Under the pieces are notes generated by a model. The model searched no databases, had not been told where the DNA came from, and saw nothing but the letters and a program-made list of their open reading frames with translations. From NCBI RefSeq assembly GCF_014171475.1, contig NZ_CP048817.1, positions 1,984,001-2,048,000 on the forward strand: a DNA stretch of 64,000 nt. Direction: 5' to 3'. Each line of letters starts with the position of its first letter. The first letter of the stretch is position 1. Positions 9,024-18,215 of the stretch are shown piece by piece. The stretch is from Sphingomonas sp. So64.6b. Lineage in GTDB: Bacteria; Pseudomonadota; Alphaproteobacteria; Sphingomonadales; Sphingomonadaceae. The position numbers and the translations under genes are program-made.

Positions 9024-10489
9024 GCCGCCAGCCCGATCTCCTCGGCACTGGCCCAATTTCCGTGCAGGCCGAAGCGCAGCCGGACCGGAATCCGCGCCTC
9101 CGCGATCGGGCCCTTCGCGATGTCGGTCGCGTCGAACAGGAGGAGATCGGAGCGGTGTTCCTCGAGCCGGTTGCACACCATGACGATCCAGCCATCACCT
9201 TCGGCAGCGTCCGGCGCGCGCGGGATGAAGCATGGCTCCTGCAATGAGGAGATCGGGCCGCACCACCATTTCTGGTCCTGCCCGGTTTCATGATCGACCA
9301 TGCCGAGGCAGTTCATCAGCATGCCGGCGGGACTGCCGCCCTTGAGCTCGACCGGCTTGCTCGGGTCGATCACCAGCATCCAGCCATAGCGATAGGGAAG
9401 CCCGGTGCGCCGGTCATCGATGCGCGGGAATTCACCCATCATCGAGCTCAGCCGTTCGGTGCTTTCGAACGCGTCCGAATTGGCCGCCATATCGACCGTC
9501 CAGCGCGTCAGGAAACTGGCCGATTCCATCGGATTGAACGGCGCGCCATGAATGTCGGGGAAGAAGGGGAACATATTGTTCTTCGCCTCGGGCGTGTCGA
9601 AATGAAACTTCGTGCCGTCCTGAAAGGCATTCATCACATGGCTGGCGAAACAATTGTCGCGCTTGAACCAGCGAATATCCTCGGCCGTCGCATCCGCGCG
9701 GCGCGGCAGCACGCCGAGATAGACCGGCAAGGTCGTGTCGAAGCCGAAATGCGGCAAGCCCTGTTCCAGCCGTTCCCAGTTCGACGTACTCGGCACGACA
9801 TGGAACAGCGCGTAATCGGGGGTAATCGCGAAATCATGCATCATCGCGTAATAAGGAAGCTCGAACCATAATTCCTGTTTGAGCTCGCCTTCGGGTGAGA
9901 CGACATAATAGGTCATGTCCAGGGTCAGCACGCCCTTCGCGGCATAGCCGAAGGCGATCATGTCGCCGGTTTCCGGATCGACCTTGGGGTGGGCGGTGAA
10001 GGTTTGTCCGGTCATCGCGCCGTTGAACCAGGTATAGCCCTCGGTTTCGAGCGTCGCGGGGTTCATCACCAGAGCGGGCGAATCCTCCTTCAACGCATAG
10101 AGCTTGCCGCCATAAACGAACGCATTGGTGTTCGCGGTGCCGCGGATCTTCCCCTTGACGCTCTCGTCGTCGGTCAGCGGATTGCGATAGGCGCCGAACA
10201 AGCCGCGGCCTGCCTCATGCTCCAGTTTCCATTTGTCGGTTTGCGCCCAGCGCTGCTTGAAATCGACCCGGCCGTCCTTGAACCGGAACATCGTGATCAT
10301 GCCGTCGCCATTAAAGGCGATGTCGTCGCCCAGGCGAGGCGCGAACTGCGGGTCGGGCTGGACGCGATAAAAGGCACCATCCAACTCGCGCGGGATCGCG
10401 CCCTTCACATCCAGGTCGGCAATGTCCGCTTCAATTCGTGATGGGGTATTGAAACCGGTGAACGCCGGTGTCTCGGGAAAATGCGCCAC
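9020..10489 (-). CDS. Lignostilbene alpha,beta-dioxygenase (carotenoid oxygenase family)
   Basis: A 489-residue seven-bladed propeller oxygenase that would cleave the interphenyl double bond of 4-hydroxystilbenes into two aldehydes, such as vanillin. The four Fe(II)-ligating histidines are His167, His218, His284 and His476. Phe59, Tyr101 and Lys134, the residues I recall as binding the 4-hydroxyphenyl end in lignostilbene dioxygenase, are all present at those exact positions, which argues for LSD rather than apocarotenoid oxygenase. The GTG start at 10489 has GAGAGG upstream. Operator copy 3 lies 33 bp upstream, shared with marR. The DUF3237 gene follows with a 4-bp overlap. Confidence 0.9.
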   Translation of the reverse strand: MAHFPETPAFTGFNTPSRIEADIADLDVKGAIPRELDGAFYRVQPDPQFAPRLGDDIAFNGDGMITMFRFKDGRVDFKQRWAQTDKWKLEHEAGRGLFGAYRNPLTDDESVKGKIRGTANTNAFVYGGKLYALKEDSPALVMNPATLETEGYTWFNGAMTGQTFTAHPKVDPETGDMIAFGYAAKGVLTLDMTYYVVSPEGELKQELWFELPYYAMMHDFAITPDYALFHVVPSTSNWERLEQGLPHFGFDTTLPVYLGVLPRRADATAEDIRWFKRDNCFASHVMNAFQDGTKFHFDTPEAKNNMFPFFPDIHGAPFNPMESASFLTRWTVDMAANSDAFESTERLSSMMGEFPRIDDRRTGLPYRYGWMLVIDPSKPVELKGGSPAGMLMNCLGMVDHETGQDQKWWCGPISSLQEPCFIPRAPDAAEGDGWIVMVCNRLEEHRSDLLLFDATDIAKGPIAEARIPVRLRFGLHGNWASAEEIGLAA

Positions 10490-10521
10490 GGCCGATCCTC
10501 TCGCTTTTATGATTGGCCGAC

Positions 10522-10542
10522 ATTGTATGCGAGACGAACAAT
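10522..10542. promoter_or_regulatory. 21-bp inverted-repeat operator, copy 3 (marR/LSD promoter)
   Basis: Half-sites ATTGTATGC and ACGAACAAT with a 3-bp spacer, between the lignostilbene dioxygenase (minus) and marR (plus). Its position suggests that the MarR protein controls its own promoter and the divergent dioxygenase gene. Confidence 0.8.
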
Positions 10543-10593
10543 TTTTCAAGCCGGGGCATTGACGCTCCGCCCATCCCCGCTCAGACTGTTACT

Positions 10594-11058
10594 ATGAATT
10601 ACCTGTATCAACAGAAACGGTCGGATACCGTCGAGGAGCGGGATATTGGCGGAATCGACAAGATTGTCGGCTTCCATATCCGCCTCGCGCACGGTGCGGT
10701 GTATCGCCATTTCACCGAGACTTTCACCGATCTTGATCTGACGCAGAAACAGGTTTCGGTGCTGTGGCTGATCGATGACCATCCCGAGATCGCCCAGGCC
10801 GATATCGGCCGACGGCTCCAGATGGACCGGGCAACCGTGATGGCGATGGTCAATCGCCTTCAGGAACGGGGCTTTGTCGAACGCAACCCGTCCAAGATCG
10901 ATCGGCGACGCCAGACGCTGCACCTGACCGAGGCCGGTCATGCCGCTTTGCTCGCCGCGCGCGAATGCATTCTCGATCACGAAGACTGGCTCAAGGCGCG
11001 CTTCACTCAGGCGGAGACCGCCTTGCTGGTCGAGTTCCTGCGCCGGATCCACGAATAA
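10594..11058 (+). CDS. MarR family transcriptional regulator (candidate master repressor of the island)
   Basis: A 154-residue winged-helix protein. The MarR core spans roughly residues 35-120, with the recognition helix in the segment RLQMDRATVMAMVNRL and the wing in SKIDRRRQTLHLTEAG. It would bind palindromic DNA as a dimer and release it on binding an aromatic ligand or its CoA ester. It is the only dedicated small regulator within the operator-bearing part of the island, and an operator copy lies 52 bp upstream of its ATG. This makes it the best candidate for recognising all eight operator sites (inference). No strong Shine-Dalgarno is visible before 10594. Confidence 0.85.
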   Translation: MNYLYQQKRSDTVEERDIGGIDKIVGFHIRLAHGAVYRHFTETFTDLDLTQKQVSVLWLIDDHPEIAQADIGRRLQMDRATVMAMVNRLQERGFVERNPSKIDRRRQTLHLTEAGHAALLAARECILDHEDWLKARFTQAETALLVEFLRRIHE

Positions 11059-11090
11059 CACCCAGCAACCGCGCCCCTTCGAGCCCGCTC

Positions 11091-12791
11091 TCAATCGAGA
11101 TAATCGCCGATCGCGTCGAGTCGCGCGCCGCCGAGCGTCGCCAGCCGCGCCTCGACTTCGGCACGAGCCTCAAGTTCCGCCAGGAAAAAGCGCGCAGCCG
11201 CCTTGATCCGGCGCCCGACCGCATCGTCTCCGGCGAAGCGGGCGAGACGAGTCGCGACCCATCCGCCGACCGCCAGTCCGCATAAGTCGAGAAAGGCGGT
11301 CGCGCCGGCTTCCGCATCGCGTGCTTTATCCTGCCAGCCTGCAAGGACCCCCGCGACATTTTCCAGGCGATCGAGCACCGGCCCGAGCGTCATTCCGTCG
11401 GCATCCACCGAAATGTCGGCGCGCGCCAATGCCAAGAAGCGATTTAGGCCGTCCCCGCGCTCCCGCCACAGCCGGCGATGGAGCAAGTCGATCGCCTGGA
11501 TACCGGTCGTACCCTCGAACACGCCGAACACGCGCGCGTCGCGGAGCCGGCGTTCGACCGGCCATTCCCGTGTATATCCGGCGCCGCCCAGCACCTGGAG
11601 CGACTCGCTCGCTACATCGAACCCGAGTCGCGCTGAATAATCCTTGGCGATCGGCAGCAGGAATTGCGCGAGCGCCAGCCAGCCGGCGCGTGTGCCGGCA
11701 TCGGCGCACCGCTCACCAAGGTCCATCACCACCGCCGCGGCAAGCGCGATGCCACGCCCAACTTCCACTCGCCCGGCCATGCGGAGCAACTGACGCTGGA
11801 CATCGGCATGCGCGACGATCGCCACCGGGGGCGCCGCGGGATCGCCGCCCTGCCGCCGATCCCGGCCATAACCTGTCGCTGTGGCCAATGCGGCCTCTGC
11901 GACGCCCACACCCTGTGGTGCGCATGACAAGCGCATCAGCAACATCATGTGGAACAGTGTCTGGAGCCCGCGTCCTGCTTCGCCAACCAGCGTCGCTTCG
12001 GCCTGTTCGAAGCCCATAACGCAAGTCGGCGAACCGTGCAGGCCCAGCTTCTCCTCGATCCGGCGGACATGGACGCCATTTGCCGCGCCGTCGTCGCGCG
12101 TGTTCGGGACAAGGAACAGGCTTAGCCCTCGCACGCCAATTGCATCCGAACTTCGTGCCAGCATGCAATGGCCGATCCGCGCGGCTAGGTCGTGATCGCC
12201 AAAGGAAATCCAGCATTTCTCGCCGGTGACGCGCCAGATGCCGTCGCGTTCACAAGTCGCACGCGTCCGGATACGCCCGACATCGGACCCCGCATCGGGT
12301 TCGGAGATGCAGATCGTCGCGGTCCATTCGCCCGATGCCAGCCGCGGCACCCAGGCGGCGCGGGTGGCGGGATCGGCCGCATTCTCCAGCAACGCGGCGG
12401 CGGTACGATTTGGCGTGGGTAGCATGGTGAAGGCGGGCGAAGCGCGGTTGAACAATTCCTCGCATGCCGTGAGCAGCACCAATGGCAGCCCCTGCCCGCC
12501 TGCCGCTTCGGGCAAGGCCAAAGTGAGCCAACCGTCATCGGCAAAACGCCGCCACGCGGCGGCGTGGCCGTCGGCCGTCACCACGCGCCCGTCGCACAGG
12601 CTGGCGCCCTGGCGGTCGAGTGCGGTATCGAGCGGATCGATCACCCCTTCAGCAAAGCGCGCCGCCTGCGCGACGATCGCCGCCCAGGTTTCGGGGTCGA
12701 CGCTGCCCGGCGCTTCCGCTTCGAGCACATCCAGAAAGGGTGCGATCTCCAATTGGCGGACGAGCGCCTCGGTCTGTCGGCCATAGGACAT
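11091..12791 (-). CDS. Acyl-CoA dehydrogenase (FAD)
   Basis: A 566-residue acyl-CoA dehydrogenase. The FAD-binding segment is TICISEPDAGSD, and the catalytic Glu lies in FEGTTGIQ. The extra C-terminal domain is as in the roughly 590-residue DmdC-like branch. ATG 12791 is chosen; the frame is open further upstream, but that stretch is antisense-frame reading through the MFS gene. It is transcribed with the aromatic-acid MFS 11 bp upstream. Likely role: alpha,beta-dehydrogenation of an aryl-propanoyl-CoA, for example dihydroferuloyl-CoA, which would supply the feruloyl-CoA hydratase/lyase at 43712 (inference). Confidence 0.85.
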   Translation of the reverse strand: MSYGRQTEALVRQLEIAPFLDVLEAEAPGSVDPETWAAIVAQAARFAEGVIDPLDTALDRQGASLCDGRVVTADGHAAAWRRFADDGWLTLALPEAAGGQGLPLVLLTACEELFNRASPAFTMLPTPNRTAAALLENAADPATRAAWVPRLASGEWTATICISEPDAGSDVGRIRTRATCERDGIWRVTGEKCWISFGDHDLAARIGHCMLARSSDAIGVRGLSLFLVPNTRDDGAANGVHVRRIEEKLGLHGSPTCVMGFEQAEATLVGEAGRGLQTLFHMMLLMRLSCAPQGVGVAEAALATATGYGRDRRQGGDPAAPPVAIVAHADVQRQLLRMAGRVEVGRGIALAAAVVMDLGERCADAGTRAGWLALAQFLLPIAKDYSARLGFDVASESLQVLGGAGYTREWPVERRLRDARVFGVFEGTTGIQAIDLLHRRLWRERGDGLNRFLALARADISVDADGMTLGPVLDRLENVAGVLAGWQDKARDAEAGATAFLDLCGLAVGGWVATRLARFAGDDAVGRRIKAAARFFLAELEARAEVEARLATLGGARLDAIGDYLD

Positions 12792-12802
12792 GGTGAACGA
12801 CG

Positions 12803-14113
12803 CTATTTCGCGCCGTCGAAGCGCAACTTCACCCCGGCGAGCGCGAAGGCGGCAATCAGCGACCCCAATGCCAGCGCGATCGCCACGCCGGCGAGCGGTA
12901 GCCCGGCTTGAAACAGGACGCCGGCGAGGATCGGTGACAGCGCCGCCCCGCCCCGTCCGACGCCGATCGCGAAGCCCGTGCCGGTCGCGCGGACATGCGT
13001 GGGAAAGGCACGCGCGAAGATCGTGTAGAGCCCCACCACCGCGCTGTTGGTGAACAGTCCCGAGGCGCAGGCGAGCGCCGCCAGCCCGCCGAGTGAGCGC
13101 ACGCCGGCCGCACCGAACAGCGCAACCATGACCGACGAAATGGCGAGAACCACGATCGTCATCGGCTTGAGCGCAAAGCGTTGCGCAAGGAGCCCGAAGA
13201 TCGCGCCGCCGACCGCGCCGCCGACATTGGCCCACACCAGCACGTCCGCCGCCTGTGCCGGCGGATAACCGAGATCGACGACGATCTTCGGCACCCATTT
13301 CAGGATGAAGTAGAAGCTGACGATGTGCGCGAAATAAGCGAGCGTCAGGAGCAGCGTGATTCCGCGCAATCCGGGCTTCAGGATATCGGCAACCGATCCG
13401 CGCTCCTCCTCCCGTGTCGGGGCGGGAAGTGCATCGACCGGTTCATGCCCCATGCGCGCCAGCGTGCGGTTGACCTTATCGAGCGCACGCGCCGGGCGAC
13501 GCGAGACGAGGAACTGGACCGGCTCGGGCACGAAGAACCACACAAGTGGAATGAAACAGGCGGTGACGATCGCGCCAAATTCGAACACCGCGCGCCAGTC
13601 GCCATCCTGTAGCAGAACGGCCGAGAACTTGCCGCCGATGACCGCGCCGATCGGATAGCCGATCACCATGATTGCCAACGCCAGGTTGCGACGGCGGACA
13701 TTGGCGAATTCGGCGGTGACCGCGTTGATCGCGGCGAGCATCCCGCCAATGCCGATGCCAGTCAGAACACGCCAGATCGACAGCGATACGATCCCGCTCG
13801 CATGTGTCACCATCAACATGCCGATCGCCATTACGACAAGACAGCCAAGGATCGTCCAGCGCCGTCCGATGCGGTCGGCGACTCCGCCGAGCAACACTGA
13901 CCCGACCGCCATGCCGATCAACTCCATCGACAGCACGATGCCAAGCGCGGCGCGGTTGATTCCCCATTCCGCGGCGATGCCCGGCGCGGCGAAACTGATC
14001 GAGAGCACGTCGAACCCGTCGAGTGCATTGAGCCCGAATGCGACCGCGATCGCCGCGATCTGCAATCTGCTCATCGATGCCTGGTCTATGATCGTGCGTG
14101 GATCGTGCGTCAT
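12803..14113 (-). CDS. AAHS-type MFS aromatic acid transporter
   Basis: A 436-residue, 12-helix MFS protein of the aromatic acid:H+ symporter type: the TM1 segment NALDGFDVLSISFAAP has the DG/D motif used in PcaK and BenK, and GGVADRIGRRW is motif A. ATG 14113 has GGGGAG 8 bp upstream. It is the first gene of an operon with the acyl-CoA dehydrogenase. Operator copy 4 lies in its promoter at 14254-14274. An aromatic or lignin-dimer carboxylate is the expected cargo; SYK-6 uses a related AAHS protein for dehydrodivanillate. The exact substrate is not shown. Confidence 0.85.
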   Translation of the reverse strand: MTHDPRTIIDQASMSRLQIAAIAVAFGLNALDGFDVLSISFAAPGIAAEWGINRAALGIVLSMELIGMAVGSVLLGGVADRIGRRWTILGCLVVMAIGMLMVTHASGIVSLSIWRVLTGIGIGGMLAAINAVTAEFANVRRRNLALAIMVIGYPIGAVIGGKFSAVLLQDGDWRAVFEFGAIVTACFIPLVWFFVPEPVQFLVSRRPARALDKVNRTLARMGHEPVDALPAPTREEERGSVADILKPGLRGITLLLTLAYFAHIVSFYFILKWVPKIVVDLGYPPAQAADVLVWANVGGAVGGAIFGLLAQRFALKPMTIVVLAISSVMVALFGAAGVRSLGGLAALACASGLFTNSAVVGLYTIFARAFPTHVRATGTGFAIGVGRGGAALSPILAGVLFQAGLPLAGVAIALALGSLIAAFALAGVKLRFDGAK

Positions 14114-14487
14114 AATCGATCTCCCCTGTCTGGCCCTATTAGCACCGCGCAGCATTTTACAGCCTGAACAGCCATTCGGTTATCGTCGGTCGCGCCTGGC
14201 GACCCAAGTTTCGACACTGTCGGCAGAATTTCCCGGCATTAGCGGCCGAATTTATTGTATGTAGTACATACGATTAATTGCGACTTATAGATGGAGCGGA
14301 ATCACCTCCTGCCAAGCCGACTATTTGCCTGCCCCAATCGCAATGGCCTGGCAGATTCGATGAACATGACTGTGTAAAATATCACTCAGACTAACAGGAT
14401 GAAGAATGACATTATCGGGGCCAATCCGACCCCGACTACCATCATTCGGAGTTGGGTCGGACCGGTGCATGGGCATGAGCATTGCCG
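14114..14487. other. Intergenic promoter region of the AAHS operon
   Basis: A 374-bp gap between the AAHS gene start and the end of the CmcJ-like gene, both on the minus strand. Apart from operator copy 4 it contains only AT-richer DNA (about 14250-14410) and no credible ORF with a ribosome-binding site. No clear terminator for the CmcJ-like gene is seen. Confidence 0.6.
14254..14274. promoter_or_regulatory. 21-bp inverted-repeat operator, copy 4
   Basis: Half-sites ATTGTATGT and ACATACGAT with a 3-bp spacer; nearly a perfect palindrome. It lies 141 bp upstream of the AAHS transporter start codon. Confidence 0.8.
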
Positions 14488-15279
14488 TTAGAACCAATAG
14501 GCGATCGCGCGTATCTCGATCGACGCACGCGGCGGGACATCCGGGGGACAATCGGGGTCATCGAACGCCACATGCGGCACGCAATGTGCCCGTGCCGGAT
14601 CGCTATCATTGGTCTTGAAGACGATCGCCTCGTCGCGACTCAGATCGCGGAACCAATGCCAACGATGGTCGTCCGAATGGGCCACCACCAGCCCCTCGAA
14701 CGACCAGACATCGACCCCGTCGCGGTCGAACACGGCGTCGGCCGCGATCAGGTCTTCCGGACCGACACTGCGCGCATCACATAGCGCGAGCGGCACATCC
14801 TGCGGCGGCGCTGAAAGGGCACGCCATATATTATAATGTACTGTTCTTCTGGCACTTTTCTCTGTTCCAGGCTGCGACCGGAGCGCGAATTCGGCGGCCG
14901 TTCGATCCGACACATCGACATGAGCGAAGCGCGCCGGGCGTGAATTATCCAGCGCGCCGGAGAGCGACGAGCGCTCCGCGAAGCGCCGCACCCCGGTTCC
15001 CGTGATGATGATCGCATCGGCCCCGGTGAGGTCGCGGAGCAGAGCCGTGATCTCGTCCGGATAGACGCGATTGACCTCATCGACATCGGCAAAATCGGTG
15101 ACCGCGCTGCGATGACCAACGAGCTGAAAACCATTTCGATCGAGCTGCATATCCTGGTCGCGCGACTCGGTGATTGTCATTGCCCGGGGTGCCAAAACGA
15201 CCGTGTCGCGAGTCGAATCATTGGCAAAATAGCGCATTCGCGTCGGGGTCTGCGCGACATAATTGATCATCGCCTGCAC
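14488..15279 (-). CDS. CmcJ/NvfI-family putative Fe(II)-dependent oxygenase
   Basis: A 263-residue protein of the CmcJ/NvfI family (related to fungal AsaB and cephem-pathway proteins; 2-oxoglutarate/Fe(II)-like fold). A probable metal triad is His120-x-Asp122 and His236 (in VPHVAF), with Arg257 near the end as a possible co-substrate anchor. GTG 15279 is chosen because GGAGAGG stands 8 bp upstream; ATG 15270 and GTG 15339 are alternatives. It is divergent from the TonB receptor, with operator copy 5 between. No lignin-degradation role is established for the family. A paralogue lies at 36448. The reaction is unknown. Confidence 0.7.
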   Translation of the reverse strand: MQAMINYVAQTPTRMRYFANDSTRDTVVLAPRAMTITESRDQDMQLDRNGFQLVGHRSAVTDFADVDEVNRVYPDEITALLRDLTGADAIIITGTGVRRFAERSSLSGALDNSRPARFAHVDVSDRTAAEFALRSQPGTEKSARRTVHYNIWRALSAPPQDVPLALCDARSVGPEDLIAADAVFDRDGVDVWSFEGLVVAHSDDHRWHWFRDLSRDEAIVFKTNDSDPARAHCVPHVAFDDPDCPPDVPPRASIEIRAIAYWF

Positions 15280-15435
15280 GATTTCATCCTCTCCGAATTT
15301 ACCGTTCGACTTATGCCCAACCGTATGCTTTTCATACACTTGATGCCCCGCCAGCCAGCGCGGCGCAAGGGGCGTCGAGGTGCGTGCGGCGCGTTATGAT
15401 TGCGCCACAAAAAAGGGTCTCTTGCCAGCCGAGAA

Positions 15436-15456
15436 ATTGTATGCCTTACTAACAAT
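15436..15456. promoter_or_regulatory. 21-bp inverted-repeat operator, copy 5
   Basis: Half-sites ATTGTATGC and ACTAACAAT with a 3-bp spacer, in the divergent promoter of the CmcJ-like gene and the TonB-dependent receptor. Confidence 0.8.
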
Positions 15457-15536
15457 CGACGCTCACAAGAACGTCGCGGCCGGTCGCGTTTCAATCAGAA
15501 GCGGATCGTAGCCAGATTCAGGAGAGGAACCTCAAG

Positions 15537-18098
15537 ATGCAGAACATCGATCGTTCGCGCTTTCAACGAATCCTGCTCGCCTCCGCATCGGTATCGGCGA
15601 TTTTCGTCGGGAGCCCGGCGCTAGCGCAGAGCGCGGATCCGCAAACCAACAGCGCCCCCGTACAGACCGTCGCTCCGGTTCAGGCCGCCCCTGCTCAAGC
15701 GGAGGCACCGCAAGCAGCGCCGGAGCAAAACACCGAAGCCGATCTGTCGACGCAGGACATCGTCGTCACCGCGCAGTTCCGCGAGCAGCGCCTGCAGGAT
15801 ATTCCGATCTCGATCACCGCGGTCAACGCAGCGCAGCTTGAGGCGCGCAGCCAGACCAATCTGGCGCAGGTCGCCGATGCCGCGCCGAACGTCTCGCTGA
15901 AGCCGCAGGGCGCCTCGTTCGGCCCATCGATCAGCGCATCGATCCGCGGTGTCGGCCAGACTGACTTCAACCCGGCTTATGAACCAGGTGTCGGCATTTA
16001 CATCGACGATGTCTATTATCCGCAGCTGACCGGCGCCGTCTTCGACTTGCTCGATGTCGACCGGGTGGAAATTCTCCGTGGGCCGCAGGGCACGCTCGCC
16101 GGTCGCAACTCGGAAGGCGGCGCGATCAAGCTCTACTCGCGCAAACCGACCGGTGAAAATGGCGGCTTCGTCGAAGCCACCTACGGTTCCCGCAACCGTA
16201 TCGGCCTGCGCGCCGCAGCCGATTTCAAGATCACCGATACCCTGTCGGGACGCCTTTCAGGCGTGTTCAAGCAGCAGGAAGGGTTTGTCGACCGGATCGA
16301 TTATGGCTGCGCCAATCCAGGGAGCGGCGTCGCCACGGCTCGGGCACCCGGCGATTGCACAATCAGCAAACTGGGCGGCGTGGGTTATCAGGCGATCCGC
16401 GGCATCTTGCGTTGGCAGCCGAGCGACAAGCTCGAAGTCACGCTGATCGGCGATTATACCCATGACGAACACACGATTGCCGGTGAAGTGCTGCTGACCA
16501 CTGCGACCGTGAACTCGCCGAACACCAATGCGGCGCCCGGCGTCCCCTATGACAATCGCTTCGTCTGCGGCCCATATTGCAATTATATCACCACCGGTCA
16601 GCCGGCGGGGACCTTTTCCGCACCGCCAGTTGTCCCCGGCGCGAACGGCAAAGCCCTCGCCGCGACCTCGGGCACCGATCGCAGCCTTTACGACGGCTGG
16701 GGTGTGTCGGGGCAGATCAATTATAATGTGAACGACACGATCTCACTCACATCGATCACCGGCTATCGCTCATTCGACACGAGGTTCGACAGCGACGACG
16801 ACCTGTCGCCGGCGAACATCGGCTTCGGCACGAACCACCTGACCAACTGGAGTTTCAGCCAGGAGCTGCGCGCGAACGCGAAGGTTGGCGATACGATCAA
16901 CCTGACGCTCGGCGGCTATTATTTCAAGCAGGAGTCGGTCTATGACTCAGTCCAGGATATCCGCTACGTGCCGGTCTATCCGCTGCAGTTTCGCCAGCCC
17001 GATCCCACCAATGCCGAGGCCAAGGCGCTGTTCGCCCACGCCTCTTGGGAACCGATCGAGAACCTGACGCTCAGCGGCGGTTTGCGTTACACCAGCGAGA
17101 CTAAGGATCAGACCTATTACCGCCTGAATTATGACGGCACGATCAACCGCTTCCTCGATCCGTTCGGCGCTACTTATGGCTTTGGCTATTCCGGACCCGA
17201 TACCCTGGATGCCAACGGCAATGGCAACACGACCGAGACCGTCACCGCTCTGTCCGGGCTGACTGCGCATTACGAAGCGAAGCGCTGGGACTATCGTCTC
17301 GCAGCGGACTATCGCCTGTCCGATGCGCTGTTGGTCTATGCAAGCTTCTCCACCGGCTTCAAGGGCGGTGGCAGCAACCCGCGGCCGTTCAATGCCAACC
17401 AGGTCATCCCCTTTGAACCCGAAAAACTGACCGCTTATGAGGTCGGATTCAAGAGCGATTTCTTCGACCGCAAGATGCGCTTCAATGTCTCGGCATTCCT
17501 CAACAACTATAAGGACATCCAGATACCGGTCAGCCTGTGTCCGGGTGCGCCATGCGCAGCGCGTTTCAATGCGGGTGATGCCCGGGTGAAGGGTTTCGAG
17601 GCCGAACTGACCGCCTTCCCGGTCCCGGGCCTCGCGATCGACGCATCGCTCAGCTATCTCGATTTCCATTATATCGCGTCGAGCCTCAACCCGCTCGCCG
17701 CTTATCCCACCAATCCCGGCGGCGTCGTCGCGGATGACCCCTCGGGGGCACCAAAGTGGAAATTCAATGCCGGGGCGCAGTATAAGATCGACCTGGGCGA
17801 AACGGGCAGCCTGACGCCGCGCTTCGACCTCAATTATCAGGACAAGCAATATACCGGTCCGACCGTGATTGCCGGCACCCGCATCCGCAACTTCATTCCT
17901 GCCTATGCGCTGCTCAATGCACGCCTGACCTGGCAGAATGCCGACAAGGATCTCGAGGTGTCGCTGGAGGGCACCAACATTACCGACAAATATTATATGC
18001 TGACGATCTTCGATCTTCGCGCCACCGGCGCCGGTTTCCGTAAAGGGCGGCCGGGAACGCCAAGGGAGTGGGCGCTCTCGGTCAAGAAGAAGTTCTGA
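15537..18098 (+). CDS. TonB-dependent outer-membrane receptor
   Basis: An 853-residue receptor. A signal peptide ends near residue 30 (PALA-QS), a Pro/Gln/Ala-rich linker covers about 34-65, the TonB box is DIVVTAQ, the plug domain follows (to about 190), and then a 22-strand barrel ending in the aromatic-terminated VKKKF. AGGAGAGG precedes the ATG. It would carry a substrate across the outer membrane using TonB energy. In SYK-6 a TonB receptor imports the lignin dimer dehydrodivanillate, and the shared operator here suggests lignin-derived dimers as cargo (inference). No other TonB receptor is present in the window. Confidence 0.88.
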   Translation: MQNIDRSRFQRILLASASVSAIFVGSPALAQSADPQTNSAPVQTVAPVQAAPAQAEAPQAAPEQNTEADLSTQDIVVTAQFREQRLQDIPISITAVNAAQLEARSQTNLAQVADAAPNVSLKPQGASFGPSISASIRGVGQTDFNPAYEPGVGIYIDDVYYPQLTGAVFDLLDVDRVEILRGPQGTLAGRNSEGGAIKLYSRKPTGENGGFVEATYGSRNRIGLRAAADFKITDTLSGRLSGVFKQQEGFVDRIDYGCANPGSGVATARAPGDCTISKLGGVGYQAIRGILRWQPSDKLEVTLIGDYTHDEHTIAGEVLLTTATVNSPNTNAAPGVPYDNRFVCGPYCNYITTGQPAGTFSAPPVVPGANGKALAATSGTDRSLYDGWGVSGQINYNVNDTISLTSITGYRSFDTRFDSDDDLSPANIGFGTNHLTNWSFSQELRANAKVGDTINLTLGGYYFKQESVYDSVQDIRYVPVYPLQFRQPDPTNAEAKALFAHASWEPIENLTLSGGLRYTSETKDQTYYRLNYDGTINRFLDPFGATYGFGYSGPDTLDANGNGNTTETVTALSGLTAHYEAKRWDYRLAADYRLSDALLVYASFSTGFKGGGSNPRPFNANQVIPFEPEKLTAYEVGFKSDFFDRKMRFNVSAFLNNYKDIQIPVSLCPGAPCAARFNAGDARVKGFEAELTAFPVPGLAIDASLSYLDFHYIASSLNPLAAYPTNPGGVVADDPSGAPKWKFNAGAQYKIDLGETGSLTPRFDLNYQDKQYTGPTVIAGTRIRNFIPAYALLNARLTWQNADKDLEVSLEGTNITDKYYMLTIFDLRATGAGFRKGRPGTPREWALSVKKKF

Positions 18099-18104
18099 AA
18101 AGGG

Positions 18105-18144
18105 GCGACCGCCCGGCAAGGGCGGCCGAGATGGTGACGGTCGC
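18105..18144 (+). terminator. Hairpin after the TonB receptor
   Basis: Outer stem GCGACCG/CGGTCGC encloses an inner stem CCGCCC/GGGCGG; a T-run (GGTTTTT) follows about 25 bp later. Probable terminator or attenuator between the receptor and the GST operon. Confidence 0.5.
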
Positions 18145-18215
18145 TAGGGCGGCCGTCATCGTCTGGTTTTTCCCACCCGCGTTATGACGAATATATTCCG
18201 GGAGCCCGTTTTCGC

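Noticed and set aside
11091..13298. A 735-codon open frame covering the acyl-CoA dehydrogenase and part of the MFS gene
   Set aside because: The first 169 codons read through the MFS gene in another frame and have a low-complexity Arg/Gly composition; the acyl-CoA dehydrogenase family begins at ATG 12791.
15267..15290. A leader peptide upstream of the CmcJ-like gene (six codons ending in ATGA overlap)
   Set aside because: The ribosome-binding site is too close to that ATG; the same GGAGAGG is ideally spaced for the in-frame GTG at 15279.
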